64,000 bases of DNA from Corbicula japonica (Eukaryota > Mollusca > Bivalvia > Venerida > Cyrenidae). Position 1 is the stretch's first letter. Each line of letters begins with the position of its first letter. A program made the position numbers and the translations under genes. The notes under the pieces were generated by a model. The model was not told the DNA's origin. It saw only the letters and a list, made by a program, of their open reading frames with translations, and searched no databases. The DNA lies in assembly GCA_038501625.1 (NCBI GenBank), contig JAZAYU010000126.1, positions 1,426,001-1,490,000 on the forward strand, written 5' to 3'. Positions 1 through 10,142 of this stretch are shown piece after piece.

Positions 1-1194
1 AAAATTAATCAAGGGATTCTTTGTAGGCAATTCAGCAAACTAAATGCCACAGATAGTTACCTACAAATAATAGTACCCAAAGTCTTGCAGAAGGCGATAC
101 TTCAACACAGTCATGACGGGGTTTTAGCGGGTCATCTGGGAACTAAAAGGACGAAACAGAAAATCCTTCATGGTTACTACTGGTATGGCCTCAAACAAGA
201 TGTCCGTTTGTATATAAGTGCGTGCGACACGTGTGCCGCTGACACTCGACCGATTAAGAACCCTAGAGCCCCCATGGGTCACTTAAGTAGTGGCGCCCCA
301 TGGGACACAATAGCACTGGACTATATGGGACCTTTTCCAATTACAGCCAACGGTAACCGGTACATACTGGTGATTACAGATCATTTTACTAAGTATGTGG
401 AGGTAATGGCAGTACCGAACCAATTGGCGGAAGACTGCGCATTTAGATTGGCAAACGAAGTCATTGCTCGCTGGGGGGGCCCTTTAACTGTTCACACTGA
501 CCAAGGTTCAACATTTGAGAGCAAACTCTTTAAAGAACTCTGTAGCCTCTTTCAGATTAGGAAAAGTAGAACAAGCCCAAGAAACCCAAAAGGCAATGGC
601 CAGACAGAACGCTTTAACAGAACATTGATAAAAATGGTTAAGGCCTACCTTATTGACCAAGAAGAATGGGACCTCCATTTGGGTTGCATTGCTGGAGCGT
701 ATCGGTCCTCCCCTAATGAAGCAAGCAAACTAACACCCAATCTGATGGTCATGGGTCGCGAAATAAGAATGCCCGCAGACTTGGTTTATCATAGTCCTCT
801 TTTAAAGGGTACTCCCTCTGGCCCTACCTATGTCATGGGGATCCAAGAGAAAATGCACCGAGCCCATGAAGTGGCAAGGAAATATTTAAAGGCTAGCGCA
901 AGGCGCAGCAAAGACTTGTATGACACCAAACTTGCGTTCACAAATTACAAGGTGGGAGATCCCGTCTGGTTGCTCCATGAGGTAAAGAAAGTGGGGATCG
1001 CGCCCAAGCTAGAAAAGCGCTATGATGGCCCTTATGTGATCGTCGAAAAACGATCCCCAGTTACATTCATTGTACAGCTCGATTTGCATGGTAGTTCGCG
1101 TATGGCCCACCATGATAAACTGAAGAAATATGAAGGTAGTAACCTCCCAAGGTGGATTAAGGGGTTAGCTAAATCCTTAAAGTCTCACCAGTAA
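1..1194 (+). CDS. Pol polyprotein C-terminus: integrase (partial)
   Basis: The frame is open from base 1 to a TAA at 1192-1194; the true start is outside the window. Integrase inserts the cDNA copy of the element into host DNA. Counting residues from the TTG at 85, an N-terminal HHCC zinc-binding region has His10 and His17 with Cys47 and Cys50. The catalytic core has Asp79 (LDYMGPF), Asp139 (VHTDQGS) and Glu175 (GQTERFNR), a DD35E arrangement. A GPY/F-type module follows (GDPVWL, then KRYDGPYVI), typical of Ty3/gypsy integrases. No stop or frameshift is seen. The retroelement class is secure; the exact clade is not. Confidence 0.93.
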   Translation, partial: KINQGILCRQFSKLNATDSYLQIIVPKVLQKAILQHSHDGVLAGHLGTKRTKQKILHGYYWYGLKQDVRLYISACDTCAADTRPIKNPRAPMGHLSSGAPWDTIALDYMGPFPITANGNRYILVITDHFTKYVEVMAVPNQLAEDCAFRLANEVIARWGGPLTVHTDQGSTFESKLFKELCSLFQIRKSRTSPRNPKGNGQTERFNRTLIKMVKAYLIDQEEWDLHLGCIAGAYRSSPNEASKLTPNLMVMGREIRMPADLVYHSPLLKGTPSGPTYVMGIQEKMHRAHEVARKYLKASARRSKDLYDTKLAFTNYKVGDPVWLLHEVKKVGIAPKLEKRYDGPYVIVEKRSPVTFIVQLDLHGSSRMAHHDKLKKYEGSNLPRWIKGLAKSLKSHQ

Positions 1195-1484
1195 AGCAGT
1201 AAACCTGAGATGTTAGTTGGAACAGTACTCCTTATCCCAAGCTCAATAGCTAAAGCATTGTGACAACTGTTATAGGCTTAACTCCTAAAGTTAGGGCAGA
1301 AAAGTACTAGGGTAACAGCAAGTTAGTTGTAGAAACTGCAAGTAGTGGTCAGCTGGTAGTAGAAGTTTAAAGATGCAAGAGGGGCCATGCATATCGGTAA
1401 GTGAGGAATGCCGTCAGTTGACTGGTTGATGTCTGATGTGTCACCCGATAAAGGTTCTTCTTGGTTGTATATTTCCAGGTTCCA
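1195..1484 (+). other. Spacer with candidate 3' splice acceptor
   Basis: This non-coding stretch between integrase and the zinc-finger ORF ends in a pyrimidine-rich run and TTCCAG at 1473-1478, followed six bases later by ATG at 1485. This resembles a 3' splice site placed just before the downstream ORF, as expected if that ORF is expressed from a spliced subgenomic mRNA, the way retroviral env is. No donor can be identified because the 5' part of the element is missing. Confidence 0.45.
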
Positions 1485-2645
1485 ATGGACAAGACCAAAC
1501 GTAAAATGTATACGTGCCTCCACTGCCAGAAGAACGGGGTTGCCTATGTCCAAGAAAGATACAGGGCGGTGACACATGTCCAAAAGCACCACATGGCCTT
1601 AGACCAGGCGCCGTTCTATTGTTCCTTGTGCATGTTTAGATGCTCGACCAGGGATGCACTTGAAAAACATGTGGTTCATTATAAGAGACATGCTGCAGTG
1701 GCAGCAACGCTGGGTTACGACCCAAACCCAAGAAGGCATCTGATCCAAAATCCCAACCCCAAGCAAGTTGTCGATGGGGTCGACATACGACTCGCAACCA
1801 ATTTAGATTTGGCCTGCAGGAACCCATACCGGTTGGATGACACGTCTGACGACTTCGACGATGCCTTCCCGCTACCACTCTCAAGCCAGACACCGCCAGC
1901 CGAGCCGCTTCCAGTGTCACCTCGCCTTATCAATATCTCGGTCACCCCTGAGCAGCTTGCAAAGTTAATGTCTCCAGCAGCACCTGGCGTTAACCACATA
2001 CAGCAACAGCAGTATGATCCTTTCCGACCAAGTATCACGGCGGGGTCGACAGCACCGAGGCTGCCGCTGTCACTGTCAACCGATTTGCCAGAGGAGGATG
2101 ACCTTCCGGTCTTTCCGGAGTATACCCCGTCAGTTTCAGCGAACGCAGGTGCGTTCCAGCCACCTACAACAGCCACAGCAGCCCGTGTAAATGTAAACAC
2201 TACCATTGGGTCCGCCGTAGGGTTACAGCCGTTAGTCACAGTCCCATTAAACTGTAGCAAGGAGCCAGAGCTGAGGTTGCCTAGCTTGCCTGGCTCACCT
2301 TTGAAGGAAACCCGAGGCACACTAGGCAGCATACTTAACACGCCTCCGCTGGCCCGGCGTAGTCCAAGCGCCCAGTCTGTGCTGGAGGACATTACAGCTG
2401 ATCTTCTCCCGAAGGACCAGTGTTTCGACTTGCCCTCCACACCAGCACAAACGGGGACAAGGCGAACTGGTCAGGCAATTGACAACGCCCCTCATGAAGT
2501 GAAGGTACCGAGTGTGGAGTTGGGTCCCGTGGTAGAGGCAATAGGTAAATTGGAGAAAAGCATCACTTCAGGGTTCTCCAGCCTTGTCACCATGATGGAG
2601 AGTAATGCCAGGGCCATCCGAAACTTGGAAAAAAACGCTAGGTAG
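1485..2645 (+). CDS. Accessory C2H2 zinc-finger protein of the LTR element
   Basis: The ATG at 1485 (MDKTKRKMYTC) is chosen over upstream codons because it directly follows a splice-acceptor-like TTCCAG. Two consecutive Cys2His2-like fingers occupy roughly the first 75 residues: CLHC with THVQKHH, then CSLC with EKHVVHYKRH. A long Pro/Ser/Thr-rich, probably disordered middle follows, and near the C-terminus a helical stretch (VEAIGKLEKSITSGF to IRNLEKN) could form a coiled coil. No membrane segment or signal peptide is visible, so this is not an envelope protein. Its position between pol and the 3' LTR makes it an additional element gene. DNA binding is inferred from the fingers; its targets are unknown. 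The frame stops at 2643-2645 just after an A7 run, and related coding continues in another frame. Confidence 0.75.
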   Translation: MDKTKRKMYTCLHCQKNGVAYVQERYRAVTHVQKHHMALDQAPFYCSLCMFRCSTRDALEKHVVHYKRHAAVAATLGYDPNPRRHLIQNPNPKQVVDGVDIRLATNLDLACRNPYRLDDTSDDFDDAFPLPLSSQTPPAEPLPVSPRLINISVTPEQLAKLMSPAAPGVNHIQQQQYDPFRPSITAGSTAPRLPLSLSTDLPEEDDLPVFPEYTPSVSANAGAFQPPTTATAARVNVNTTIGSAVGLQPLVTVPLNCSKEPELRLPSLPGSPLKETRGTLGSILNTPPLARRSPSAQSVLEDITADLLPKDQCFDLPSTPAQTGTRRTGQAIDNAPHEVKVPSVELGPVVEAIGKLEKSITSGFSSLVTMMESNARAIRNLEKNAR

Positions 2646-2817
2646 CCATCTTTTACAGATGTCGAAGTCTCTGGACAGGCTGTCCGAGAGGAACGGGCGA
2701 TCCAGGAGGGATGACGATCTAGACAGAAGACCTGAAAAGAGACCCCGGATAGAAGAGCATGAAAAAGAAAATAGACCCTCGGTGAAATCCACTGTGAACA
2801 AGCCGAATAGGAAATAA
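2646..2817 (+). CDS. Out-of-frame C-terminal tail of the zinc-finger ORF
   Basis: The frame opening at 2605 overlaps the end of the zinc-finger ORF and stays open to TAA at 2815-2817. It is strongly charged, with LLQMSKSLDRLSERN, then an Arg/Asp/Glu-rich run and a basic KRPR patch resembling a nuclear localisation signal. The heptad-like pattern at the end of the upstream ORF continues smoothly into this frame. The likeliest explanation is a single protein broken by one frameshift in the A7 run near 2632. Programmed slippage or a sequencing error at the homopolymer are alternatives. Confidence 0.55.
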
Positions 2818-3364
2818 GGAGATTTAAGCTTAAATATTTTACCAGTGAATAACAGTGAATTAGTGACTAAATTAGTTAATTAAGTGGGGACAGCAAACTC
2901 AGTGTTTTACTAGAAGCAGTGACTCATTAATAGTGTACAGCAAATTCTCAACTGTTTTTGAGATAGAGACTGTTCATAATATTTCATTCTGAAGGACTTT
3001 TAAGTAGTGTTCAAGGAAAATGGTAATTTAAAATTTAAGAAATGGACTTACCTTATATTATCTTATGAAAATGATGCTTGTGCTTTGACTGTTGAAAAGT
3101 TAATATTGTTACACTTGTTTTGTGTTCAGGTCTTTATAAAGTATTATCTTGTTTTATTCAATAGTAAATGTCATAACGACACTAAATTGTATATTAAGGT
3201 GGTATGCCATATTTATTAAGGTGATGCTATGTCTTAAGGTTCTAAATTGTAGGAGAATTATTTGCTATTGGGTTTATAAAATAAACCACTCTAATAACTT
3301 TTAACATATGTATTTACTTAAATTGATGGCAACAGGAGTTTAGCCATGGAAAACCGGGGGGTAA
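2818..3364 (+). other. 3' untranslated spacer and polypurine tract
   Basis: This is AT-rich non-coding sequence with no convincing ORF. It ends in a purine-rich stretch (GGAAAACCGGGGGGTAA, 3348-3364) immediately before a TG, the usual plus-strand priming site of LTR retrotransposons. That position sets the LTR start at 3365. Confidence 0.6.
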
Positions 3365-4603
3365 TGTAATGCCCCAGTATTTCATTAATGTCTTACCTGG
3401 GTCTATACTTTTATATTTCCATTTTTTTCAGATGCTTACTACTGGCAGTAAAATACAAATTAGACCAGTGCTCTAGTTTAAAATTACAGAGCAACTAGTC
3501 CCCCTCATGTTTTGTAGCCAGTGTTATACTCATATAAAGTTTAGGTTTCCGCCTGTGTTTTCCATGACGAGCTCTGTCACCTGTTTCCGCGAGTTTTGTC
3601 TTTAACAGTCTTGCTGTAATTTATTCGCGGTTTTATCGAGTGATTACCAGCCATGATTATCCATCCATTGTTTACGAATATTTATGCCAGGTAATTATTT
3701 ATTGTTCCTTGTAAAACTTGTGTTAATCCAATTTACTCCATAAGCACATTTGTCAGCCATTTTTGTTTCTACTGTGGGTTGTTAAGGACAACGGAAGTAA
3801 GATTGTTGTGTTGTGTCAATGACTAATCAAGAAATATTTAACATGTACCGTATTACCTCTTTGAGCAGTGCCTACAGGGTATTTATTGTTGAAATTGTTA
3901 TAAAAATGGTTCAATTATAGTCTTTTTACATTGTAAGGGAAGTAAAACGGTTTATTTTAATGTAAACTCCACAGAATTTGTGGTGGGACGCTCAATGGCG
4001 GACGCTGTGGAGGCGCCACAAAAATTGTGGTGACGCGCTCCACTGCGTCGGTCGTGGACGCTCCACCAATTTCGTGGTAAAACCACAATTTTTGCGTATT
4101 CCACATCTGTGGTTGTGGAGAGTGCCTCTGGAGTATATAAGCCGAGTTTTCAGTCATTCGGGGACTCCAACACTTCCAAAAACCTGCATGCATTTATTTT
4201 GATCTAGGTTCTTAATCTTTGATTATTTTTCACAGTTGGCATTTGACTGATAGTAAAAACGATATTTAAAATCAAAAAGACAATTTGTTTGAATTAGTAT
4301 CATTATCTATCAATTTATTAACGTTTGTAAATTTTTGTAATTTACGAAACTAGTGCCAGAGTAACTGGCGGCATTTCGGGTAGTGCACATTTTAGCTATA
4401 GGTACTTAGTAAATTTTAGATGTTATATGGTAACGAATTAAAGTAGCATAATATTGTTATAACTATTGAACGTATTTTGTTCGCTGAATAAAACAAGTTG
4501 AATTGAGGCAGGTCTTTAGTTTTTAATTAGTTATTTAGTTTATCCTTAAGCTTAGTTTAAGTTGGAGTCCAGCCCGGGTCCCCCCCTTCCCCTTTTCCAA
4601 CAC
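3365..4603 (+). repeat. 3' LTR of the Ty3/gypsy element
   Basis: It begins TGTAATGCCCC directly after the polypurine tract. It contains a TATA box (TATATAA, 4134-4140) and an AATAAA polyadenylation signal (4488-4493), giving a U3-R-U5 order. The end is placed at a CA after the C-rich run near 4580-4603 and could be off by tens of bases. The 5' LTR is outside the window, so terminal identity, age and target duplication cannot be assessed. At about 1.2 kb this is a long LTR with an extended U3. Confidence 0.65.
3969..4140 (+). promoter_or_regulatory. U3 promoter: palindromic CCACA/TGTGG cluster plus TATA box
   Basis: Directly upstream of TATATAA (4134-4140) lie several dyads of the form CCACA-spacer-TGTGG: 3969-3983, 4016-4030, 4063-4077 (CCACC/GTGG) and 4101-4112, plus a looser CTCCAC/GTGGAC pair at 4038-4058. 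The hexamer TGTGGT or its complement occurs exactly at 3979, 4026, 4082 and 4108. TGTGGT is the known core site of Runt/RUNX factors and of the murine leukaemia virus enhancer core. RUNX binding here, or binding by the element's own zinc-finger protein, is inference. Confidence 0.6.
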
Positions 4604-4859
4604 ATTTTCCCCGAAATTCAACAATTGTATCAGTTTTCCGTCCGTCAAGTTTTGTCGTCAAGTTTGCGGTCCTAAGTCGCCGTGCAGCCAGATTTCCAGT
4701 CACCAGTAGCCAGTCGTTTCAAGCCTCAGAGCCTCTGAAGTCACAGCTCATTAATCAGCCCCGATAGCAAGTTATCCGAGCCTCGGGAGCAACCCGACAG
4801 CAACCCGATTGCCAAGCGGCGCTAGTACAGAACGAGCGGGTGAACAGTCACTGACGCGC

Positions 4860-4921
4860 AACAATATTAGCAGGGTAGCTTTATGCTATATCTGAGAACC
4901 TTGGGTTCGAGTCCTGATCAT
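4860..4921 (+). repeat. tRNA-like relic (SINE head or tRNA pseudogene)
   Basis: An exact RNA polymerase III B-box, GGTTCGAGTCC, lies at 4904-4914, and an A-box-like TTAGCAGGGTAG at 4867-4878 is correctly spaced. The acceptor stem does not pair, so this is not a functional tRNA; a tRNA-derived SINE head is the best reading. Confidence 0.5.
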
Positions 4922-5070
4922 GAATACTTATCTTTAATGCAATTAGCTGGTCAGATTTCATTTGACCAGTTCTGTCCAGTCTACAATATCCAGAGTTAAT
5001 TCAATGCAATACCAAATCGCTTTCCCACACCAAATTAAAACGAAACCAATCGATATTATTATCTAAACTT

Positions 5071-5111
5071 TAGCATCCTACAATGAATGCTTATTATCGT
5101 GTTAAAGGTTA
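5071..5111 (+). repeat. Short dispersed repeat, copy 1
   Basis: About 40 bp (CTTTAGCATCCTACAATGAA onward, ending in GTTAAAGGTTAAA) recurs nearly identically at 9633-9677 in the same orientation. The two copies flank the phosphatase 3' exons. No terminal structure was recognised. Confidence 0.7.
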
Positions 5112-5664
5112 AACTTACTGTTCTTGTTGATGATTTCAGTAAAAAAATAAAAAAAACGTCGTAAATTTCCAATGTTTAGAATGTTGGGGAAACCGGTGTA
5201 ATTGTCACTTTGTAACTTTGTATTTTAATTAACCAAAATCGAACAACTACCGTATTACACATCGCTACGGTGGAGTTTACTGTTAGACCCTAACTCTGTG
5301 ACAATATTAGATTTTAATCAATGTAGAAACTTATTTACCTTAATTTTTTTGGCGAGCTTAATCTTAATTGTTATCTAACATATGGAAGAAGAACTTCTGA
5401 AAATGTGAATCAAGAGACAAAATGGCGGCTTTTCAGTATTAAAATCCGGAAGCAAGCCATCTGGACTACTGAAATCTGATTGTCCAATCAGAAGCCTTAT
5501 TTTGCGACACGGTTTCAAAGTTTCATGGTACTCCTTTTGCTCATGCGCAATACCGTAATCGGAATCGACACGATTTCGACGCGCTTCGAAGGGTCGATTC
5601 CGATTTAATAAATGTTCCCTTAACATATATCTTTTGAAGTGTTACATGTATATTTTTACTACAG

Positions 5665-7123
5665 ACACGATGTATCAAGCAATTTCAATGTGCTGGTTGG
5701 ATGTCTGGTAAACCTCTCCCCAAATCGCCAACAGTTGTGTTGTCCCTGCTGGAGCTGGTCCAAGCCTGGCAACAGCAAACCGGAAATCAGCCAATTGTTG
5801 CCCACTGCATGTAAGAAGTGTTGTTTAACTTTTGAGAACATGCCATATTTTGTAAATACAAAGTTTAACTTAAATTCAATCAGAATAATTTTACTTACTT
5901 GCAAATATATCAGTGAATACATTCAATAGATTTGAGAGAAATTAATTCAGCAGAAACATTAATTTTACTGATTATAATCATAAATATTGCTTGGTTCTTA
6001 TTCTAGTCTTACATAGGATCGAAAATAAGATGTCAAACAAAGTCTTCCGCATAATTATGAATATGTATGGCGAGAACTATGCTTTTTATGTACACCTGTC
6101 TGTTTGTCTGTTAGCGTGTGAATTTATTTGATTGTTCTTTGTTCTTAGGAACGGTGCGGAGAAGAGTGGTTTGTTTTGTGTTATATCAGCAGTGATAGAA
6201 CGTTTGAAAGTAGAACAAGATGTTGCAATAGCTCATATTGTAGGAGACATGGGGCGTACCCGAGAACAGATTATTCCCAATGTGGTAAGTGAAACGTCTG
6301 CAAATTTCGTAGGAGACATTGCGTGTGTGAGAGAACAGATTATTACCACTGCAGTAAAATTTATGTCAGAGATCTTGTTAAAAAAGTTAAAAAAGTGAAA
6401 TATGCATATCAAAAAACCCCACACGCAAAAAACAAGCCTCCCTACGCATCCTAAGAGTGGAGAGGAATAGAGAGATTTGGGTTAAGTATTAATCGATAGT
6501 TGGTGGTTTTCATTCGGTTATAAATGGAAAGTAGTTGGGTTGTTTAAAGTACGTGAAACCGCATTGCTGTCGAAATTGCCATAACGCGACAAAGCTTTTT
6601 CGCAGCAACGTCACACATCAAAACACTGTGCACAGTCAAATAGTGTTAGCGGCTTTGTCTGTCATTTGTCTGTAGCCAAGCGTCTTAAATTAATACATCA
6701 TACTGCGTACCATCACGAATTATGATAAGTTAGATTAAAAACTTCATCGTAGCGTAGAGGAGGAGGTTGAAGTTTAAATATTTAATTGTTTGATTTCAAG
6801 GTGTTACGTGTATCTTTACGTAAAATTATACCATGATTATAAAAACACACAAAAAGTAACTATTTGCTAAAAGTAACTATTAACGTATGAGTTAAAATAA
6901 CGATTTTTATAAAGGGTTTAACATTATTTATTATTTTTATTATTAGTAACTAAAGTCTCTTAGTAGTTAACTAATTACTATTTATAGTCAGGACACTGTT
7001 GCAATTTCGAATTGCAATTTTCAGGAGCAGTACCAGTTTGTTCACGAGACAGTACTCGCGTTCATTCAGCAGAACGAGACCTACTCCAATTTTTCTCTGG
7101 TTCATGGAAAAGCAACGTGCTGA
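5665..7123 (+). CDS. Receptor-type protein tyrosine phosphatase, last three exons
   Basis: Three exons can be joined in phase: 5665-5810 (after TACTACAG, before GTAAGA), 6149-6284 (after TTCTTAG, before GTAAGT) and 7025-7123 (after TTTTCAG, ending in TGA). They encode the end of a PTP domain: the WMSGKP stretch, LLELVQAWQQQTGN, the P-loop region HCM/NGAEKSG split across the first junction, the helix IERLKVEQD, and a final EQYQF helix. Tyrosine phosphatases remove phosphate from tyrosine. Here the invariant P-loop Arg is Lys, as expected of a catalytically inactive membrane-distal D2 domain or of a decaying copy. Upstream exons are not in the window, and the LTR retrotransposon lies directly upstream. 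Splice phases and stop are consistent with a functional gene end. Confidence 0.85.
6306..6358 (+). repeat. In-frame tandem duplication of part of the PTP exon
   Basis: A block of about 50 bp starting GTAGGAGACAT is present inside the second PTP exon (from 6240) and again 69 bp downstream (from 6309), just after the exon's donor. The offset equals 23 codons and the frame stays open to 6398, so read-through of the donor would repeat the VGD...REQII helix. The second copy's donor has decayed to GCAGTAAAA. Confidence 0.75.
6395..6475 (+). repeat. Dispersed repeat family R1, fragment in PTP intron
   Basis: ATGCATATCA followed by a C-rich stretch with AAGCCTCC and GTGGAGAGGAATAGAGAG matches in arrangement the reverse complement of the end of the longer copy at 30790-30900. 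Similar fragments lie at 18478-18570 and 23965-24045. The family looks like a degenerate interspersed repeat, class unknown. Confidence 0.5.
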
Positions 7124-7220
7124 TGAAACAGCGATGTGACAGTTATACGTTTGGATCTCATAAATGTCGTTTAAAGTGTAAAGTCCGCTGTGTTGGAACA
7201 CTTTGAAATATATGTATTCT

Positions 7221-7226
7221 AATAAA
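7221..7226 (+). terminator. Polyadenylation signal of the PTP gene
   Basis: AATAAA lies 97 bases after the PTP stop codon and is the first such signal downstream, consistent with a short 3' UTR. Confidence 0.7.
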
Positions 7227-10134
7227 GAAGTCAATGACTTCGTTTAACAAAACATCAAACATACATGTACATATTTTGGAATGAAAAACTCCTTCTTCAA
7301 AACCAGAAAAATAAGCAAACTGTGTTTTCTTGTGCTTGTTGATGAGCAATTATCATCTTATAAGTCACCGTCTCGCTGAGATCAAGCCATATATACTGAA
7401 CACAATTGAAAACTTGAATTTTTTTAATTCAAATATTTTTTGTATTGATGATATATTTTATCTCATTTAATTTGTGGTATTCGCACATATCTTGACATTT
7501 GATAAGGCGGGAAGATGTTTTTTTTCACGGCAGTCAAGGTTATCTCCACTTTCCTAAATAATGAAGACATCGATAGTTTTTAACATAAAAAATATTACAT
7601 GCAGGCAAATTTAGAGGTTAATGGCATATATAGACGGAAAACACAATATGTTAAGCCCACTGATACAAATAAATAAGAAACAGTTACTTAAATATTCGTA
7701 TTAGCAAATAATTCCCCCCCCCCTTTTAATTAAAGTCAGAACAAATCCAACGTTTATACTCTCTACAACCACGAATACCTTTTCTTTGTTTCTTTCTTGT
7801 AACCGATAGATACTGAACCGCCAACGTCTAAATTTCTACAGATATTTGCATTCACTTGCATCATTTATGTAATAGGAACTTTCCACGATATTATTTTTGT
7901 CAAGTTTTCATTTTTGCTCAGTATATATTACTATGTTATACTGCACTAGAAGAGTGGCTAACTAAACTGCGGTGTGCATGACATACTTATGATATACACA
8001 ACACTTACTGTTTGTTTGTATACCTGATATATTATTGTAATGTGATAATTACTTCCATAAAATTAAGAATCATTTGTGAATATGCATGTAGCTGATGTTT
8101 TGTATCTCATACTTTTACTTGTAGACATTTCTTCACGTTTTTAGTATATTTTATATTTTTATGTTATTAATATCTTTACATTTTACAATGATTTGTGACG
8201 ACAGTACCTGTTGTTGTTTATGGCTCTTAATGCTAACTCTTTAGAAAATTCGGCTACACTTCATTCGAATCAGGCATATAAGGAATAAATACATTCAGAA
8301 AATACAGCAAAAAAAAGCAGAGAGAAAAATAGAACATGGGTTTATTAAATGAATTATTTCAGATGAGACATCATATACGAACGCAAACGAGAATCTCATG
8401 GGTTACAGCCTTCGAACTTTCAAAGGCAGAACAATTTGCCACTCGGTGGTTTAAACCAGGTTCTATGCTTCACAACCTCACATTTCACCCAGCAGGTTCT
8501 CATATTATAGTAAAAAGCAAGCACAAACAAGTGCAACCTTACCCACACATCTAATCTCCAAGAACGATTAATTGCATAGTCAAATACGAAAGATGGGTAG
8601 AAAATAGACCGTATACAATACTTACAATTCGGTTACTTGTCAAATATCAAAAAAGTACACGGCGAGCAAGTTCTTGAGAACGCTTTGTGGGAGAGTATAC
8701 ATGCCACCAGCCCGATATGTTTTCTGAAAAGTACAAATGTACAAATTGGACTTGGTAAATTCTTTTTTACGCACCTACATCTTTGATAATGGTTCATGGA
8801 TCATGCACAATCATCGATTTTTTTCAAGTTACAAACCCTTTCTCAATCTGACTTAAACTGTTTTATGTATAGTTAAATATAATTGTAAACCTAAGCTAAG
8901 AAAAGCACCAGACGTACGACGAAATCGCAGTACATAACTAGCTCTACATATCTTAGCTTGACGGGACAACTGCATTAAACTTGCGATAAAAAGTGTTCTT
9001 TGTTTTTTTTTTTACAGGAAACCAATCATACACTGATGACAGTGTTGATTAATTTGAAAGAAATAATTTTTTCAACACAACACATTTTTGCAACTTATTC
9101 AGGTGGTCTTTAGTGCACAGCACCCTTAAAATACTTTTATCAACTTCTTGTAATGCAGAGATTTTTCTAATGTTAAGTTTGCAAAAATGTAAACTACACT
9201 TAATTGAATAGTTTGTGCTGAGAACAACTAGATGTATTCTCTTTCATAAGCAGCTGAGCATGGATTGGTATTCATCTGAAAATGCGATTTAACTGTTACA
9301 AATGCCCTGGTTTCATTGAAATCACGATGGTATATTTTTAGTTAGTTTATCGACCAAAATTGAATCTTACTTTATCCAGTGAATAACCGTCAGATAAACT
9401 TTCTTATTTGAGATCGGAATCTTGGAAATCATTGTACTTTACCTGAAAATGTTGCTATGTTCCATTAAGCGCGTACGGCGTAGCGAATTTAAGGTAACGA
9501 ACAAATAAATTGATTTCTAAGCTGATAGATCGATTATAGAATGTTTATATTGCACCTGTGTTTAATTTCGTTTAAATAAACACAGAGTATTTTGTGGGAA
9601 TAGTATACGCATTTTAAAAATTATCTCAGGCAACTTTAGCATCCTACAATGAATGCGTATTATCGTGTTAAAGGTTAAAAGAATACAGCCATGTAACACT
9701 ATTAAATACACCAGCTAACATGAAATTTCAAACGTTTGAGAAATATTTAACCTTCTTCCTTATTATGCGTGTTTAAATTTCCTGGATTCGAATTACTTTA
9801 TAAATGTAAACATGAAGTTAGATGACTAATTGTTTTTATTATTACGTAGGTGTTTTTAGTCCAAGTACATTGTTGTAAGCTGGACTTTCATTACGGTAGT
9901 TTACAGGTTGCTATATTCAAATCTCTGTATTACATGTATCTTGGTATAAACATTTTCTGTTCTTATTGTCACTGAAGCTAAAATACACACTTGTTTCAAA
10001 ACAATTAACTTACTTGAAAAAAAAACAACAACAAAAAAAACAAACAACATACACATCAAGAAAAATTAATTGGTATAGAAAATGAATGTATTATTAAACT
10101 TGTGATTCTGCATTTATTATGAGTATTTTAACGC
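7227..10134. other. Intergenic stretch, no gene recognised
   Basis: AT-rich DNA with no supported gene. An R1-type fragment lies in inverted orientation at about 8400-8515, and a second copy of the 5071 repeat at 9633-9677. Short ORFs here show no codon pattern or family resemblance. Confidence 0.6.
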
Positions 10135-10142
10135 GTTCTTAA

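Larger units (their letters stand above)
1..4603 (+). mobile_element. Ty3/gypsy LTR retrotransposon, 3' half
   Basis: The order is integrase, a spacer, a zinc-finger ORF, a purine-rich tract and a long 3' LTR. The integrase frame is open through base 1, so gag, protease, reverse transcriptase and the 5' LTR lie outside the window. The integrase has no stops, so the copy is fairly young. The element lies on the same strand as, and directly upstream of, the last exons of a receptor tyrosine phosphatase, so it may sit in an intron of that gene. The 3' limit (about 4603) is estimated from a C-rich stretch ending in CA after the AATAAA signal; without the 5' LTR it cannot be fixed. Confidence 0.85.
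4604..5664 (+). other. Non-coding flank between LTR and phosphatase exons
   Basis: No coding exon was recognised on either strand. It holds a tRNA-like relic (4860-4921), one copy of a short dispersed repeat (5071-5111) and an 8-bp inverted pair (ATTGTCAC near 5201, GTGACAAT near 5297). Missing upstream exons of the phosphatase gene are not seen here. Confidence 0.6.

Noticed and set aside
1715..2440. 241-aa minus-strand ORF opposite the zinc-finger gene
   Set aside because: Serine/glycine-rich antisense shadow of the Pro/Ser-rich coding region; the plus strand has fingers and retroelement context.
4860..4921. Functional tRNA gene
   Set aside because: The boxes fit but the acceptor stem halves do not pair.
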